DNA of 64,000 nt, from assembly GCA_015061815.1 (NCBI GenBank), contig SUVW01000001.1, positions 1 through 64,000 of the forward strand, given 5' to 3'. How positions within the stretch are numbered: the first letter of the stretch is position 1; the number at the start of each line of letters is the position of its first letter. Below are positions 28,328 through 36,766 of the stretch, in pieces. The notes under the pieces are model-generated. The model made no database searches. It saw nothing but the letters and a program-made list of their open reading frames with translations, and had not been told where the DNA came from. A program made the translations under genes and the position numbers. Source of the stretch: Lentisphaerota bacterium. GTDB lineage: Bacteria; Verrucomicrobiota; Lentisphaeria; Victivallales; Victivallaceae.

Positions 28328-29086
28328 TCACCCCATCAGCAAACGGATGCTGGCAACAACAACCAATGCCTGAATGATGATTTCAAATATTTTCTGCGGC
28401 AGCTTCTTAAGCAGAACAATGCCGAGGAAACCTCCCAAAATCAGAAACGGCAGCATGCACAAATCCAATTTTACCGATTCCAAAGTCACCCGCCCTTCCC
28501 AGGCAAACACCGGCAGTTTGATCCAATTCAAAATCAGGAAGAACCAGGCGCAACACCCCAGATATTTCTCTTTGGGCAGCTTCATCGCCAGAAAATAAAT
28601 AGAAGATACCGGTCCAGCCGCATTGGCCAATTGAGTGGTTGAACCCAGCAGTATACCGTAAAATCCGGCCCAGCCGACACCGGAAGGGATCTTTTCCGGA
28701 GCTACACGCTTGCGGATAAAACTCAATACCATCAACGCCAGCACTACACCGCCGATAGTGCGTTTCATCACCATCCCGTCCGCTGGAATGAAACGCAGGA
28801 TCACACTCCCCAGCGCGATACCGGCCAACGCCCAGGGCAGCAGGCGCAATAAGATTTTCCAATCAGCCTGCTTGCGGTAATAAGCCACTGCCACCAGATC
28901 AGCCAGTGCCAGCATCCCCAACTGCACTCCGGTGGACATGCGGGTTTCAAAAACAAGAGTCAGCATCACCACCGGCAGAACTCCCAATCCGGGGATGGCT
29001 GTTTTATTGATCCCGATCAACATCGCAGCAATTATCAGCACCCATAATTGAACCGCTGATAAGGAACAAAAAGTTTCCCATACCAT
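28328..29086 (-). CDS. TauE/SafE-family membrane transporter
   Basis: The product (about 252 residues from MVWETFCSLSAVQLW) has some eight hydrophobic helices with the family pattern INKTAIPGLGVLPV and a second-half repeat GSTTQLANAAGPVSSIYFL. TauE/SafE proteins export sulfite or sulfur-containing organic anions. The start at 29086 has GGAG 9 bases upstream; the longer open frame to 29302 overlaps purC and the terminator and is rejected. It is preceded by a strong terminator, so it must have its own weak promoter or depend on readthrough. Confidence 0.88.
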   Translation of the reverse strand: MVWETFCSLSAVQLWVLIIAAMLIGINKTAIPGLGVLPVVMLTLVFETRMSTGVQLGMLALADLVAVAYYRKQADWKILLRLLPWALAGIALGSVILRFIPADGMVMKRTIGGVVLALMVLSFIRKRVAPEKIPSGVGWAGFYGILLGSTTQLANAAGPVSSIYFLAMKLPKEKYLGCCAWFFLILNWIKLPVFAWEGRVTLESVKLDLCMLPFLILGGFLGIVLLKKLPQKIFEIIIQALVVVASIRLLMG

Positions 29087-29104
29087 AATGTATTTCTCCA
29101 TGAA

Positions 29105-29131
29105 AAAAGCGGCGTTCCATACGCCGCTTTT
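29105..29131. terminator. Terminator after purC
   Basis: An 11-bp stem (29105-29115 with 29121-29131), loop TCCAT, built from AAAAGCGGCGT and its complement. The flanking A and T runs make it able to act on the minus strand after purC. Confidence 0.75.
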
Positions 29132-29168
29132 ATGATTCCGGGGAATTTCCCGGCACGTGATTTTCCGA

Positions 29169-30065
29169 TCACAACTCTTTACCGGAAAGCATCCGGTAAG
29201 CATCCAGATACTTGGCGGCGGTTTTCTCAACCACCTCATCCGGAAGTGCCGGAGCCGGCGGATTTTTGTCCCAATCCAGACTTTCCAGATAATCGCGGAC
29301 AAACTGTTTATCCAAACTTACCGGACTGGTTCCTTCCACATACTGATCGGCGGGCCAGAAACGGCTGGAATCCGGAGTGAGAACTTCGTCGATCAAAATG
29401 ATTTCGCCATCGATCTCACCGAATTCAAATTTGGTATCAGCCACGATAATACCGCGTTCAGCAGCATAATCGCGGGCGGCAGTGTAAATATGCAGAGCCA
29501 GATCACGGACTTTGGCCGCTTTATCCATACCGATGATCTCCGCCACCCCTTCGAAACTGATCGCTTCATCATGATCGCCGACCGCAGCTTTGGTCGAAGG
29601 AGTGAAAAGCGGTTCATCCAGTTTGGAAGCCTGCTTGTAACCGTCACGCAGCTTCAAGCCGGAAACCATGCCGGTCTTCTGATAATCTTTCCAGCCGCTG
29701 CCGACCAGATAACCGCGAACGATACACTCCACCGGCAGAACTTTGGCTTTTTTGACGATCAGAGAACGCCCCTGCAGATCGCTGACATAGGGACGCAGCT
29801 CCTCGCGGGATGAGACATCCGCAGAAATCAGGTGATTGGGGACATCTTTCAGAAAATCGAACCAGAAAAGAGAGATTTGCGTAAGCACCTCTCCTTTGCG
29901 GGGGACTCCGGTGGGCATGACCACGTCAAACGCACTCAAGCGGTCGGTGGCGACGAAAAGCAGAGCATCGCCGAGATCATAAATATCCCGGACTTTGCCG
30001 CGATTGACAAGTTTGATACCGGGAAGATCAGTTCCCAGCAGTGCGCCGTTGGCTCCGTACTGCAT
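29169..30065 (-). CDS. purC: Phosphoribosylaminoimidazole-succinocarboxamide synthase
   Basis: The 298-residue protein shows the SAICAR synthase features RGKVRDIYDLGD, LSAFDVVMPTGVPRKGEVLT, VECIVRGYLVGSGWKDY and IIVADTKFEFG...LIDEVLTPDSSRFW. It joins aspartate to CAIR in purine synthesis. The length matches the long, yeast-like form. It lies 13 bp after rplU, an unusual partner, and ends at the terminator at 29105-29131. Confidence 0.96.
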   Translation of the reverse strand: MQYGANGALLGTDLPGIKLVNRGKVRDIYDLGDALLFVATDRLSAFDVVMPTGVPRKGEVLTQISLFWFDFLKDVPNHLISADVSSREELRPYVSDLQGRSLIVKKAKVLPVECIVRGYLVGSGWKDYQKTGMVSGLKLRDGYKQASKLDEPLFTPSTKAAVGDHDEAISFEGVAEIIGMDKAAKVRDLALHIYTAARDYAAERGIIVADTKFEFGEIDGEIILIDEVLTPDSSRFWPADQYVEGTSPVSLDKQFVRDYLESLDWDKNPPAPALPDEVVEKTAAKYLDAYRMLSGKEL

Positions 30066-30078
30066 GATAAAGAAGTCC

Positions 30079-30390
30079 TTATGCGATAGCGGTGATCTCT
30101 ACGCGGGAGAGATTCTGACGGTGACCGAGAGTACGGCGATAGCCTTTGCGACGTTTCATTTTGAAGACGACAATTTTCTTGGCGCGGAAATTGTCAAGGA
30201 CTTTAGCGGAAACTTTGGCTCCCTCGACCATCGGGGTACCGATATTGAGTTTGCCGTCCTCGCCGGCCACAGCGAGAACCTGATCGAAAACAACTTCGCC
30301 GCCCGCTTCAAGACCGAGTTTCTCGACTTCGATAACGTCACCGACCTGAACTTTGTACTGTTTGCTGCCAGTCTGAATAATAGCGTACAT
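30079..30390 (-). CDS. rplU: 50S ribosomal protein L21
   Basis: The 103-residue product is L21 (MYAIIQTGSKQYKVQVGD start; FKMKRRKGYRRTLGHRQ near the C-terminus). It is expressed with purC from the promoter at 30455-30483 and is separated from rpmA and obg, which usually follow it. The leader is about 58 bases long. Confidence 0.97.
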   Translation of the reverse strand: MYAIIQTGSKQYKVQVGDVIEVEKLGLEAGGEVVFDQVLAVAGEDGKLNIGTPMVEGAKVSAKVLDNFRAKKIVVFKMKRRKGYRRTLGHRQNLSRVEITAIA

Positions 30391-30454
30391 TTTTACAACT
30401 CCTGTTCTTATATTTTAAGGTTCAAAATTTACACAAACATACTACAATTCAGAT

Positions 30455-30483
30455 AATATAACCCCACTTTACCACTTTTACAA
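30455..30483 (-). promoter_or_regulatory. rplU-purC promoter
   Basis: Minus strand: -35 TTGTAA at 30478-30483, 17 bp spacer, -10 TATATT at 30455-30460. Confidence 0.6.
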
Positions 30484-30489
30484 GTTTTT

Positions 30490-31440
30490 TTAGCGGAAAA
30501 AGATGTCTTGAACAATATTTTTCCATCCCCGCCCGAAACGTGAGTAGTTGCCGGAAGAGATTTCATGCCAGATAAGCGGCAGACGGTTAAAAAATCCGGA
30601 AGCCATCCGGGAACGGGCATCCGAATGGGCGATGCGGGAGAGCAGAAGTTCCCTGCGTTCAGCGGGAAGTTCCGGGAAACGGCGGTATATTTCAGTAAAG
30701 AGCCGGACATTCCACGCAAAAGAGTTGTTGCGGATCGACTCGACGGCCTCGCGGAACTTATCAGCCAGAGAGAAAGATTTTCCGGCTTGAGAGGTGCTGG
30801 CATCGTGCCGCCGGAAGATGCCGAGAGATTCAGGGATGACCGTCCAGCAGTCGAAAGCAGCAGCAGCCACCCCCAGATAGTTGTCGTGGCAAGCGGGGAT
30901 ATCTGGCAGCGGCAGAAATTTTTCCAGTACAGTAATGCGCAGGGCCATATCGTGTCCGGCAGCGGGGAAACGGCGACAGGAAACCGGGAACTGGTCTTCC
31001 CACTTCCCGGCGGGATGATGACGTAAAAATCCCATATCCCGGCTCTGAAAATGAGTTATACCGATCGGAGAACCTTGAACATCAGTAATGTCGCTGTCGC
31101 AGAAGACGGCTTGAGCCCCGGCAGAAAAATATTTCATAAATTTGACGGTTTTTTCAGGATACCATAAATCATCCTGATCGCAGAGGAAGACCACATCGCA
31201 GGAAGCCAGAGCCAGAGCTTTATTGAAGTTGGCGGCAACACCGAGAGGGGAAGGATTGCGGAAATAGCGGATATTCAGAATGTCCCCGAACTTGCGGACC
31301 TCTTTTTCAGTGAGGTCATCCGGGGAATCATCGCAGATGACCACCTCATCCGGCACCAAAATCTGTCCGGCAATACTGGCGAGCTGTTCCCCGATAAACT
31401 TTTCCCCGCGATAAGCAGCGATTACTACTGAAATTTTCAT
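30490..31440 (-). CDS. Family 2 glycosyltransferase
   Basis: The 316-residue protein has a GT-A fold: SVVIAAYRGEKFIGEQLASI, the nucleotide-binding CDDSPDD, and the DXD-like CDQDDLWYPEKT. It probably adds a sugar to a surface glycan; donor and acceptor are not readable. It starts 11 bp after an FkbM-type gene with AAAGGAAA as ribosome site, and is the last gene of the island. Its base composition is more GC-rich than the middle of the island. Confidence 0.9.
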   Translation of the reverse strand: MKISVVIAAYRGEKFIGEQLASIAGQILVPDEVVICDDSPDDLTEKEVRKFGDILNIRYFRNPSPLGVAANFNKALALASCDVVFLCDQDDLWYPEKTVKFMKYFSAGAQAVFCDSDITDVQGSPIGITHFQSRDMGFLRHHPAGKWEDQFPVSCRRFPAAGHDMALRITVLEKFLPLPDIPACHDNYLGVAAAAFDCWTVIPESLGIFRRHDASTSQAGKSFSLADKFREAVESIRNNSFAWNVRLFTEIYRRFPELPAERRELLLSRIAHSDARSRMASGFFNRLPLIWHEISSGNYSRFGRGWKNIVQDIFFR

Positions 31441-31451
31441 GCAAATTTCCT

Positions 31452-32387
31452 TTATTTTTCACATTCCCATTCTGCCGGATAAGCAATCAACGTACATTCG
31501 CCGTGCGACATAAAAGGATGCAAAAACTTTATTTCGTAATGATAATTTATATTCCATGACTTTAATGTCTGATAAATCCCGACAAATTCATCCTGATTGT
31601 GATATATGGCGATGGATAAAAATGGACGATCACGCATGATCACGGCTTTAGCACCATTTATAAAACGCAATCCGGCCCCCTCAATATCAGCTTTCAACAC
31701 TCCGAAAGGCTCTGTATATTTATCGGCAATATCATCCAAAGAACAAAATTCCATTCCATCTGAAGTCGATTTTGAGTCAGACAATCCAAATGGCAATAAT
31801 TCAAATGTTTCCGGGTTGACATGATTTCGGGAAAGAATTTTCAGCAACTTTTTCCGATTTTGTGCCACCGGTTCAAAAATCAGAGTCTTTTTTGGCATAT
31901 ATTTCTGAAACACGAGAGTTGAATCCCCCCACCAACCGCCAACATCGGCAAAAAGTTTACCCTTGATATAATTTTTTCCCGATTCCGGTATAAAACGCAA
32001 GCCATGATGATAGTAAACAGATTCCGGGCCGACTTTATTTTTTTGGAAACCGTATTTGCGGAGAGATTTCAAATATTCCTGATGGATTTTTTCATATTCC
32101 TCTTTTTCCTCTGAAAGATAAAAATTTTTCGGATAGATCAATACTCCATCAACCGGAGCCTGAAATTGCCGATGCATAAATCTCCGGGCAAGTTCAATTG
32201 ATTGTTCATCCAGTCCGGAAAAAACATCAGCGATTTCATCATCAGACAAAATCCGGCTGCCCGTAGAATTAAAGTACATTGACACCGCATATTGAATATT
32301 TCCGGAGAATGCGGCCAAAGCCATACACCACCGGTCGCCACACGGCAAACGGCGGATAAGTGAACCGCAAAAAGAACGAAAACTCAT
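31452..32387 (-). CDS. FkbM-type methyltransferase (copy 1)
   Basis: The 311-residue protein has the SAM-binding FADVGGWWGDSTLVF and the FkbM hallmark GVLKADIEGAGLRFINGA. FkbM proteins O-methylate sugars or other small molecules. The whole chain is similar to the copy at 33340-34280 (shared VGPESxYYHHGLRF, KADIEGxGL and YHNxDEFVGIYQ), so the two are paralogs; about 130 N-terminal residues form an extra domain. It has an AAAGGGA ribosome site 20 bases upstream at most. Confidence 0.88.
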   Translation of the reverse strand: MSFRSFCGSLIRRLPCGDRWCMALAAFSGNIQYAVSMYFNSTGSRILSDDEIADVFSGLDEQSIELARRFMHRQFQAPVDGVLIYPKNFYLSEEKEEYEKIHQEYLKSLRKYGFQKNKVGPESVYYHHGLRFIPESGKNYIKGKLFADVGGWWGDSTLVFQKYMPKKTLIFEPVAQNRKKLLKILSRNHVNPETFELLPFGLSDSKSTSDGMEFCSLDDIADKYTEPFGVLKADIEGAGLRFINGAKAVIMRDRPFLSIAIYHNQDEFVGIYQTLKSWNINYHYEIKFLHPFMSHGECTLIAYPAEWECEK

Positions 32388-32409
32388 AATAAATCCCTTT
32401 TTATAACAA

Positions 32410-33333
32410 TTAAAATCTTCCCCATCCGGGAAGTAACAAATCTCTGCAAATTGCTCCCAGTGTCAATATTTTGATAACAGCTCTATCCTGAAAAATCCGT
32501 TTTAAAATATCAGGTTGATACCATTTATTTTCACACCGGACTTTCTTCATGTAAGTTGCATAAGCCGAAAAAGATGCTTTCCGACGGCTGTTAAAACCGA
32601 ATTCCGTATACAACTCGCTGAATCGATACCACATCGCTTCCGGATTTTTGCACGTATTGTTATCGTGCTGGCGATAATAAAATACTGTTTCCGGCAATAC
32701 AATAAAACCTTTTCTTGCTTTTTCTGCATATTTAAAAAGCCGATAAAACAAAACACAGTCATCACCTATCATTTTTTCAGAAAATCCACCGGCAGATTCA
32801 AAATCCTGACGACGGATTATAGTAGATGACATCATTAGCATACCTTCTTTTTCAAAATCATATCTCCGCATAAGAGCAAGCATATCACTGGCAGAATACT
32901 GATTTAATCTTATATTATTTTCTCCGGCGAAAGACCAATCTCCGACATTTCCATTATGATAATAACGGCATAAACCAGAGGCGCAAAATAAATTTTTGTC
33001 TTTTTCCAAACATTCCAACCTGTTTTTTAATATATTGGGCGGAACAAAATCATCTCCTCCCATAAACAACAGATAATCACCTGTCGCCAAGTTCGCTAAA
33101 TTACCAAACGTTTTTGCAGCCCCTTGATTATGTTGTTTATAGCGATGCACCGGGAACGGTGCATCGGCAGCTGCCGATGCAATAACATCAAAACTGTCAT
33201 CTATCGAACCATCGTCAAGCACGATCATTTCAATATTTCCGTAATCCTGCTTATAAAATGATCTCATGGCCTGTTCAATAAAATCACGTTGATTATAGCA
33301 AGAAATGAGAATGGACAATTTTGCACTCTGCAT
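32410..33333 (-). CDS. Family 2 glycosyltransferase
   Basis: The 307-residue protein shows LSILISCYNQRDFIEQAM, the VLDDGSIDDS nucleotide site and GGDDFV as the metal-binding acid motif, typical for GT2. AAAAGGAG 8 bases upstream gives a clear start. It lies between the two FkbM copies and shares their AT-rich composition, so the three may have moved together. Confidence 0.9.
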   Translation of the reverse strand: MQSAKLSILISCYNQRDFIEQAMRSFYKQDYGNIEMIVLDDGSIDDSFDVIASAAADAPFPVHRYKQHNQGAAKTFGNLANLATGDYLLFMGGDDFVPPNILKNRLECLEKDKNLFCASGLCRYYHNGNVGDWSFAGENNIRLNQYSASDMLALMRRYDFEKEGMLMMSSTIIRRQDFESAGGFSEKMIGDDCVLFYRLFKYAEKARKGFIVLPETVFYYRQHDNNTCKNPEAMWYRFSELYTEFGFNSRRKASFSAYATYMKKVRCENKWYQPDILKRIFQDRAVIKILTLGAICRDLLLPGWGRF

Positions 33334-33339
33334 AAGAAT

Positions 33340-34280
33340 TTACTCCTTTTCCCATTCCGATGGAAAAGCAAATAAAGAATATTCTCCATGTTGAACCAAA
33401 GGAGAAAATTGTTTTATCGAAAACGAGTAATTCACCCCCCATGACTTCAACGCTTGGTAGATGCCAACAAATTCATCCTCATTATGATATATAGATAATG
33501 ACAGCAATGGCCTGTTTCGGATAATCGTATTTTTTGCACCTATCAAAAACTTAAGCCCCATCCCTTCTATGTCTGCTTTTAACAATCCGATCGGAGAATT
33601 CTGCAATTCAGGCACATCATCAAGAGCCCGACATTCCATATCCAAAAAATTTTCTTGCACATCAGATAATGCGAAAGGATATAAATCATATTTTGCATTA
33701 CTGATATGATTTTTTTTCAACATTCTCAAAAGTTTACAGCGCGATTTTTCCATCGGTTCAAAAATCGCAATCTTTGACGGAGAATATTCTGAAAAAACGA
33801 CAACAGAATCCCCCAAATACCCTCCGGCATCAACAAAAACTTTATTTTTGAGATGTTCTTTTACAAACGCTGGAGCGAACCGCAAACCATGATGATAATA
33901 CAGTGATTCAGGCCCGACATCTTTTATTGAAAAATGATATTTTTTTGCACTTTTCTTATAGTCGGACTTTAATTTTTGAAATTCTTTTCTCTCCTCATCA
34001 GTATAATAATAGCTTGGATGAATCAACGTACAAGGAGGGAAATTTCGTTGGCGATTCATAAAACGCTTTGCTGTAAAAATAGATTTTTCATCTAATCCTG
34101 CAAAAATTTCTTCAATCTCTGAATCTGTAAATATCTTATTATCACCAGACATAGAATATATCGATCCCGCAAATTCCAAATTAGCATAAAACGCGACCAA
34201 TGCGATATCAATTCGTTTACCAATTCCTGTCGTCGGAGCATTGGCGACAATATATTCTTATAAAAAGTACGCATCCCCAT
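33340..34280 (-). CDS. FkbM-type methyltransferase (copy 2), N-terminal frameshift
   Basis: The main open frame (33340-34200, TTG start) gives 286 residues with VFVDAGGYLGDSVVVF and GLLKADIEGMGLKFLIGA. Aligned with copy 1, the first 27 or so residues are missing from this frame but are present one base out of register: ATG at 34280 (MGMRTFYKNILSPMLRR), with GGGAGG seven bases upstream, matches the start of copy 1. A one-base loss near 34231-34240 explains the split. The gene is either mildly broken, made from a weak internal start, or affected by a sequencing error. It follows the mini-ORF by a TGATG overlap. Confidence 0.82.
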
Positions 34281-34357
34281 CAGAAACCTCCCATTTCTAA
34301 AATTTGCATTACTTTTTTTGTGCTAATCAATCGCCTTACATTTTTTTTGATTTTCAT
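34280..34357 (-). CDS. 25-residue leader-like mini-ORF
   Basis: Reading MKIKKNVRRLISTKKVMQ... (25 residues), rich in Lys and Arg. The ATG at 34357 lies 6 bases after a near-perfect AAAGGAGGT ribosome site (34364-34372), the strongest in this region. Its stop overlaps the methyltransferase start as TGATG, a sign of translational coupling. It could be a regulatory leader peptide or the remnant of a larger gene. I do not recognise it. Confidence 0.45.
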   Translation of the reverse strand: MKIKKNVRRLISTKKVMQILEMGGF

Positions 34358-34410
34358 GTACATACCTCCTTTGATTAATTGAAAAAACATTTGATTTTAT
34401 CAAAGGGATC

Positions 34411-35358
34411 TTACCAACGTTTCAGCAGTTGTTTGATACGATGCAGCATTTCCCGGGAAAAGAAACGGCTGACCGTCCAAAGCGCAGCAACTTTGATAAA
34501 TGAGGCATAAAAATACCAATCCCGATGATAAACTTGAGTATTTCTCCAATAATTCTTTTGGGGGACACTGTTAAATTCACCATAAAAATCAAAATGCCGA
34601 TAGATAAGATATTCTCCCAACATCCGCTTTTTTTCCAATTCAAATGCCGCAGAAGAAAGCTCCCGGCCTGAATATTCAGAAAGCAAACCGAAATAGTTCC
34701 GGCAAAAAATCTCCGCGACCTGATATGCCGCCCGGCGGGGGATGGTCACACTTTCAAAAAATAATCTGCCATCAACAATCACTTTTTCTCCGGCAGCGGC
34801 CAAACGTAAAATCATATCCGTCTGGGTCAATAACCGGTTGCGATAACGTGATGGAGATGAAAGTTTTTCAAAAACATCTCTGCGGACACACAAAATACCG
34901 ATCCACGTCAAAAAATATGAACACATATTCAACATTTCACTCATATCCTGACACTGAATAGTTTTTTGTATTGCATAAGCCGGAGCAATACGGCTGTTCG
35001 GAGTAAGTACCAATGCCCCACCAGGGCGGAGTATCTGCAGATACTCCGCCAACGCGTTGGCGGACCAGAGCAAAGTATCATTGTTCAGTTTCAGATATTC
35101 TCCATGTCCAAGACGCATTGCCGCCTCAAAATTATCATGGGGATCAATTGCCGGATCTTGACGAATACTGCGAATAAGCCCCGGATAACGTTTTTCATAT
35201 CCGGCAATTACTGCAGAAGTACTGTCAGTGGAAGCATTATCCGAAATAACAATTTCAGTATTTCCAGTATTCCAAGCACTTTGAGTAACGATCGATTCAA
35301 TTGTTTTTTGTAAATATTCCGCCCGGTTATAAGTAGGAATACAAATAGACAACAGCAT
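34411..35358 (-). CDS. Family 2 glycosyltransferase
   Basis: The protein (about 315 residues) has LSICIPTYNRAEYLQKTIES, the nucleotide-binding VISDNASTDST and an acid motif KLNNDT in place of DXD. The ATG at 35358 directly precedes the GT2 fold; a TTG at 35376 in frame is an alternative. It is the first gene of the island in transcription order; the next known feature downstream is the mini-ORF, 53 bp on. Confidence 0.88.
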   Translation of the reverse strand: MLLSICIPTYNRAEYLQKTIESIVTQSAWNTGNTEIVISDNASTDSTSAVIAGYEKRYPGLIRSIRQDPAIDPHDNFEAAMRLGHGEYLKLNNDTLLWSANALAEYLQILRPGGALVLTPNSRIAPAYAIQKTIQCQDMSEMLNMCSYFLTWIGILCVRRDVFEKLSSPSRYRNRLLTQTDMILRLAAAGEKVIVDGRLFFESVTIPRRAAYQVAEIFCRNYFGLLSEYSGRELSSAAFELEKKRMLGEYLIYRHFDFYGEFNSVPQKNYWRNTQVYHRDWYFYASFIKVAALWTVSRFFSREMLHRIKQLLKRW

Positions 35359-35439
35359 CTTTAAACTTTCTTTCAATTACAGTATCAATTTTTATACAGC
35401 AATTACACTTAATACAATATTTCCGCAATAACATCTGAA

Positions 35440-35457
35440 AGCGGCAAACATGCCGCT
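35440..35457. terminator. Short hairpin between the island and rlmD-like gene
   Basis: Stem AGCGGCA (35440-35446) with TGCCGCT (35451-35457), four-base loop. The T tract (TTTCAG) on the minus strand is short, so terminator strength is doubtful. Confidence 0.35.
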
Positions 35458-35466
35458 GCGATAAAC

Positions 35467-35643
35467 TTTTTCTTTGCCTGCTTTCTTTCAAGAAAAAAGA
35501 AGTAGGGTACTCCGCTTTTCTTTGCTTACTTTCTAACTGCCGTTAACAAAATTTTTCTTTGCCTACTTTCTTTTCAGAAAAAAGAAAGTAGGGTTTACCG
35601 CTTTTCTTTGCTTACTTTCTTTTCCCGTGAAAAGAAAGTAAGG
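35467..35643. repeat. Cluster of palindromic repeats (CTTTGCTTACTTTC type)
   Basis: Two tandem units (about 35467-35534 and 35552-35643) each join a TTTTTCTTTGCC(T/C)ACTTTC half and a TTTTCTTTGCTTACTTTC half. The second unit contains a hairpin with the perfect 14-bp arms CTTACTTTCTTTTC and GAAAAGAAAGTAAG (loop CCGT, 35611-35642). Similar palindromes are dispersed in many Gram-negative genomes. The hairpin covers the 3' end of the methyltransferase gene and probably serves as its terminator. Confidence 0.75.
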
Positions 35644-36766
35644 TTAAGGTTTCAAAATGAGCCGTACAAGGGAACATGTCAAAGAGTTGAGATGATTGCA
35701 CTTTATAACCGCTTTCGGTCAAAAGTTTCAGATCCCGGGTCAAGGTGTCGGCGGCGCAGGAGATATAAATTATTCGGGAAGCTCCGGAGGCGATAATTTT
35801 CTTCAGGGTTTCCTTTTCGACACCGGTTCTGGGGGGATCAAGCAGAATAGAAAATTCCCGATGGTTATGAAATTTACGCAATCCGTTTCCGGCATCTCCG
35901 GCAAAGAAACGGCAACGGTCAGAGACCTGATGATTGGCGGCATTGATTTTTGCGAATTTCACGGCATTGGCATTTACTTCGACGCCGGTACAGCGGAGTC
36001 CGGGAAATTTTTCAGCCAATGCGATGGAAAATACGCCGACCCCGCAATACAGTTCCAGCAATTCCGGCGAACTTCCGGCTTCAACGATTTCACCGACCTT
36101 GCGGATCAATTCCGCCGCAACCGGAATATTTACCTGAAAAAAGCCATCACCGGCGACCAGAAATTCCCCAGCCCCCGGAATATTTTCCCGCAGCTGGATA
36201 TTTTTCCCGGCTTTAATGATCCGTGCCCCGCCGGATGCAGTACAGCGCAGCAGAGAATCTCCTTTTACCGGCAGCAGTCCGTTAATCCTGCGATCGGCCA
36301 GACGGCAGAAATCGACCGGAATAATGCTGCGATTGTCAAAAGCATAATATCCGGCCTGCCCATTTTCGCCCGGATGCAAGGTCAATTTGTTCCGGTAAAA
36401 TTCCCTTTGCGGTGCCGGGAAACCGTTTTTTACCGCTTCGGCAGCTGCAACACCGGAACGGATAAGAAAATCTTTGAGCTGCTTTTCTTTCCAGAAAAAT
36501 TCGGTTTCATAATCGCCATGCATATAACAGCATCCCGGACACTTGCCATACAAGGGACACTCCGGAGAGATCCGGTGTTCAGATTTGTCAATCAGCCGTA
36601 CCATTTGCGCTGATACGAAGCGTTTTTTCTCTGCCGTAATGCAAATTTCCACAGTTTCCCCGGGCAAAGTTCCCGGCACGAAACACACTCTGCCGTCGTC
36701 AAGCCTGCCGATGCCGTTCCCGCCATAGGCCAAAGCTGTAATTTTCACCACATTGTCAATCTTCAT
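35612..36766 (-). CDS. 23S rRNA (uracil-5-)-methyltransferase, RlmD/TrmA type
   Basis: The 384-residue protein has an N-terminal TRAM domain (about 1-55), Fe-S cysteines in CPLYGKCPGCCYMHGDY, the SAM motif LLELYCGVGVFSIALA and the catalytic LLDPPRTGVEK and YISCAADTLTRDL with the nucleophile Cys. It methylates uracil in rRNA or tRNA; which target cannot be read. Its last residues (SFHGKRK) are encoded by the palindromic repeat. The start overlaps the end of the secreted-protein gene by 11 bp. Confidence 0.92.
   Translation of the reverse strand: MKIDNVVKITALAYGGNGIGRLDDGRVCFVPGTLPGETVEICITAEKKRFVSAQMVRLIDKSEHRISPECPLYGKCPGCCYMHGDYETEFFWKEKQLKDFLIRSGVAAAEAVKNGFPAPQREFYRNKLTLHPGENGQAGYYAFDNRSIIPVDFCRLADRRINGLLPVKGDSLLRCTASGGARIIKAGKNIQLRENIPGAGEFLVAGDGFFQVNIPVAAELIRKVGEIVEAGSSPELLELYCGVGVFSIALAEKFPGLRCTGVEVNANAVKFAKINAANHQVSDRCRFFAGDAGNGLRKFHNHREFSILLDPPRTGVEKETLKKIIASGASRIIYISCAADTLTRDLKLLTESGYKVQSSQLFDMFPCTAHFETLTLLSFHGKRK

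Noticed and set aside
29087-29302. Longer N-terminus for the TauE/SafE protein
   Set aside because: It would run through a terminator hairpin and into purC, and its residues are not membrane-like; GGAG before 29086 is a better fit.
35467-35643. A small insertion sequence or MITE
   Set aside because: No transposase, no terminal inverted repeats and no target duplication; only short palindromes are seen.
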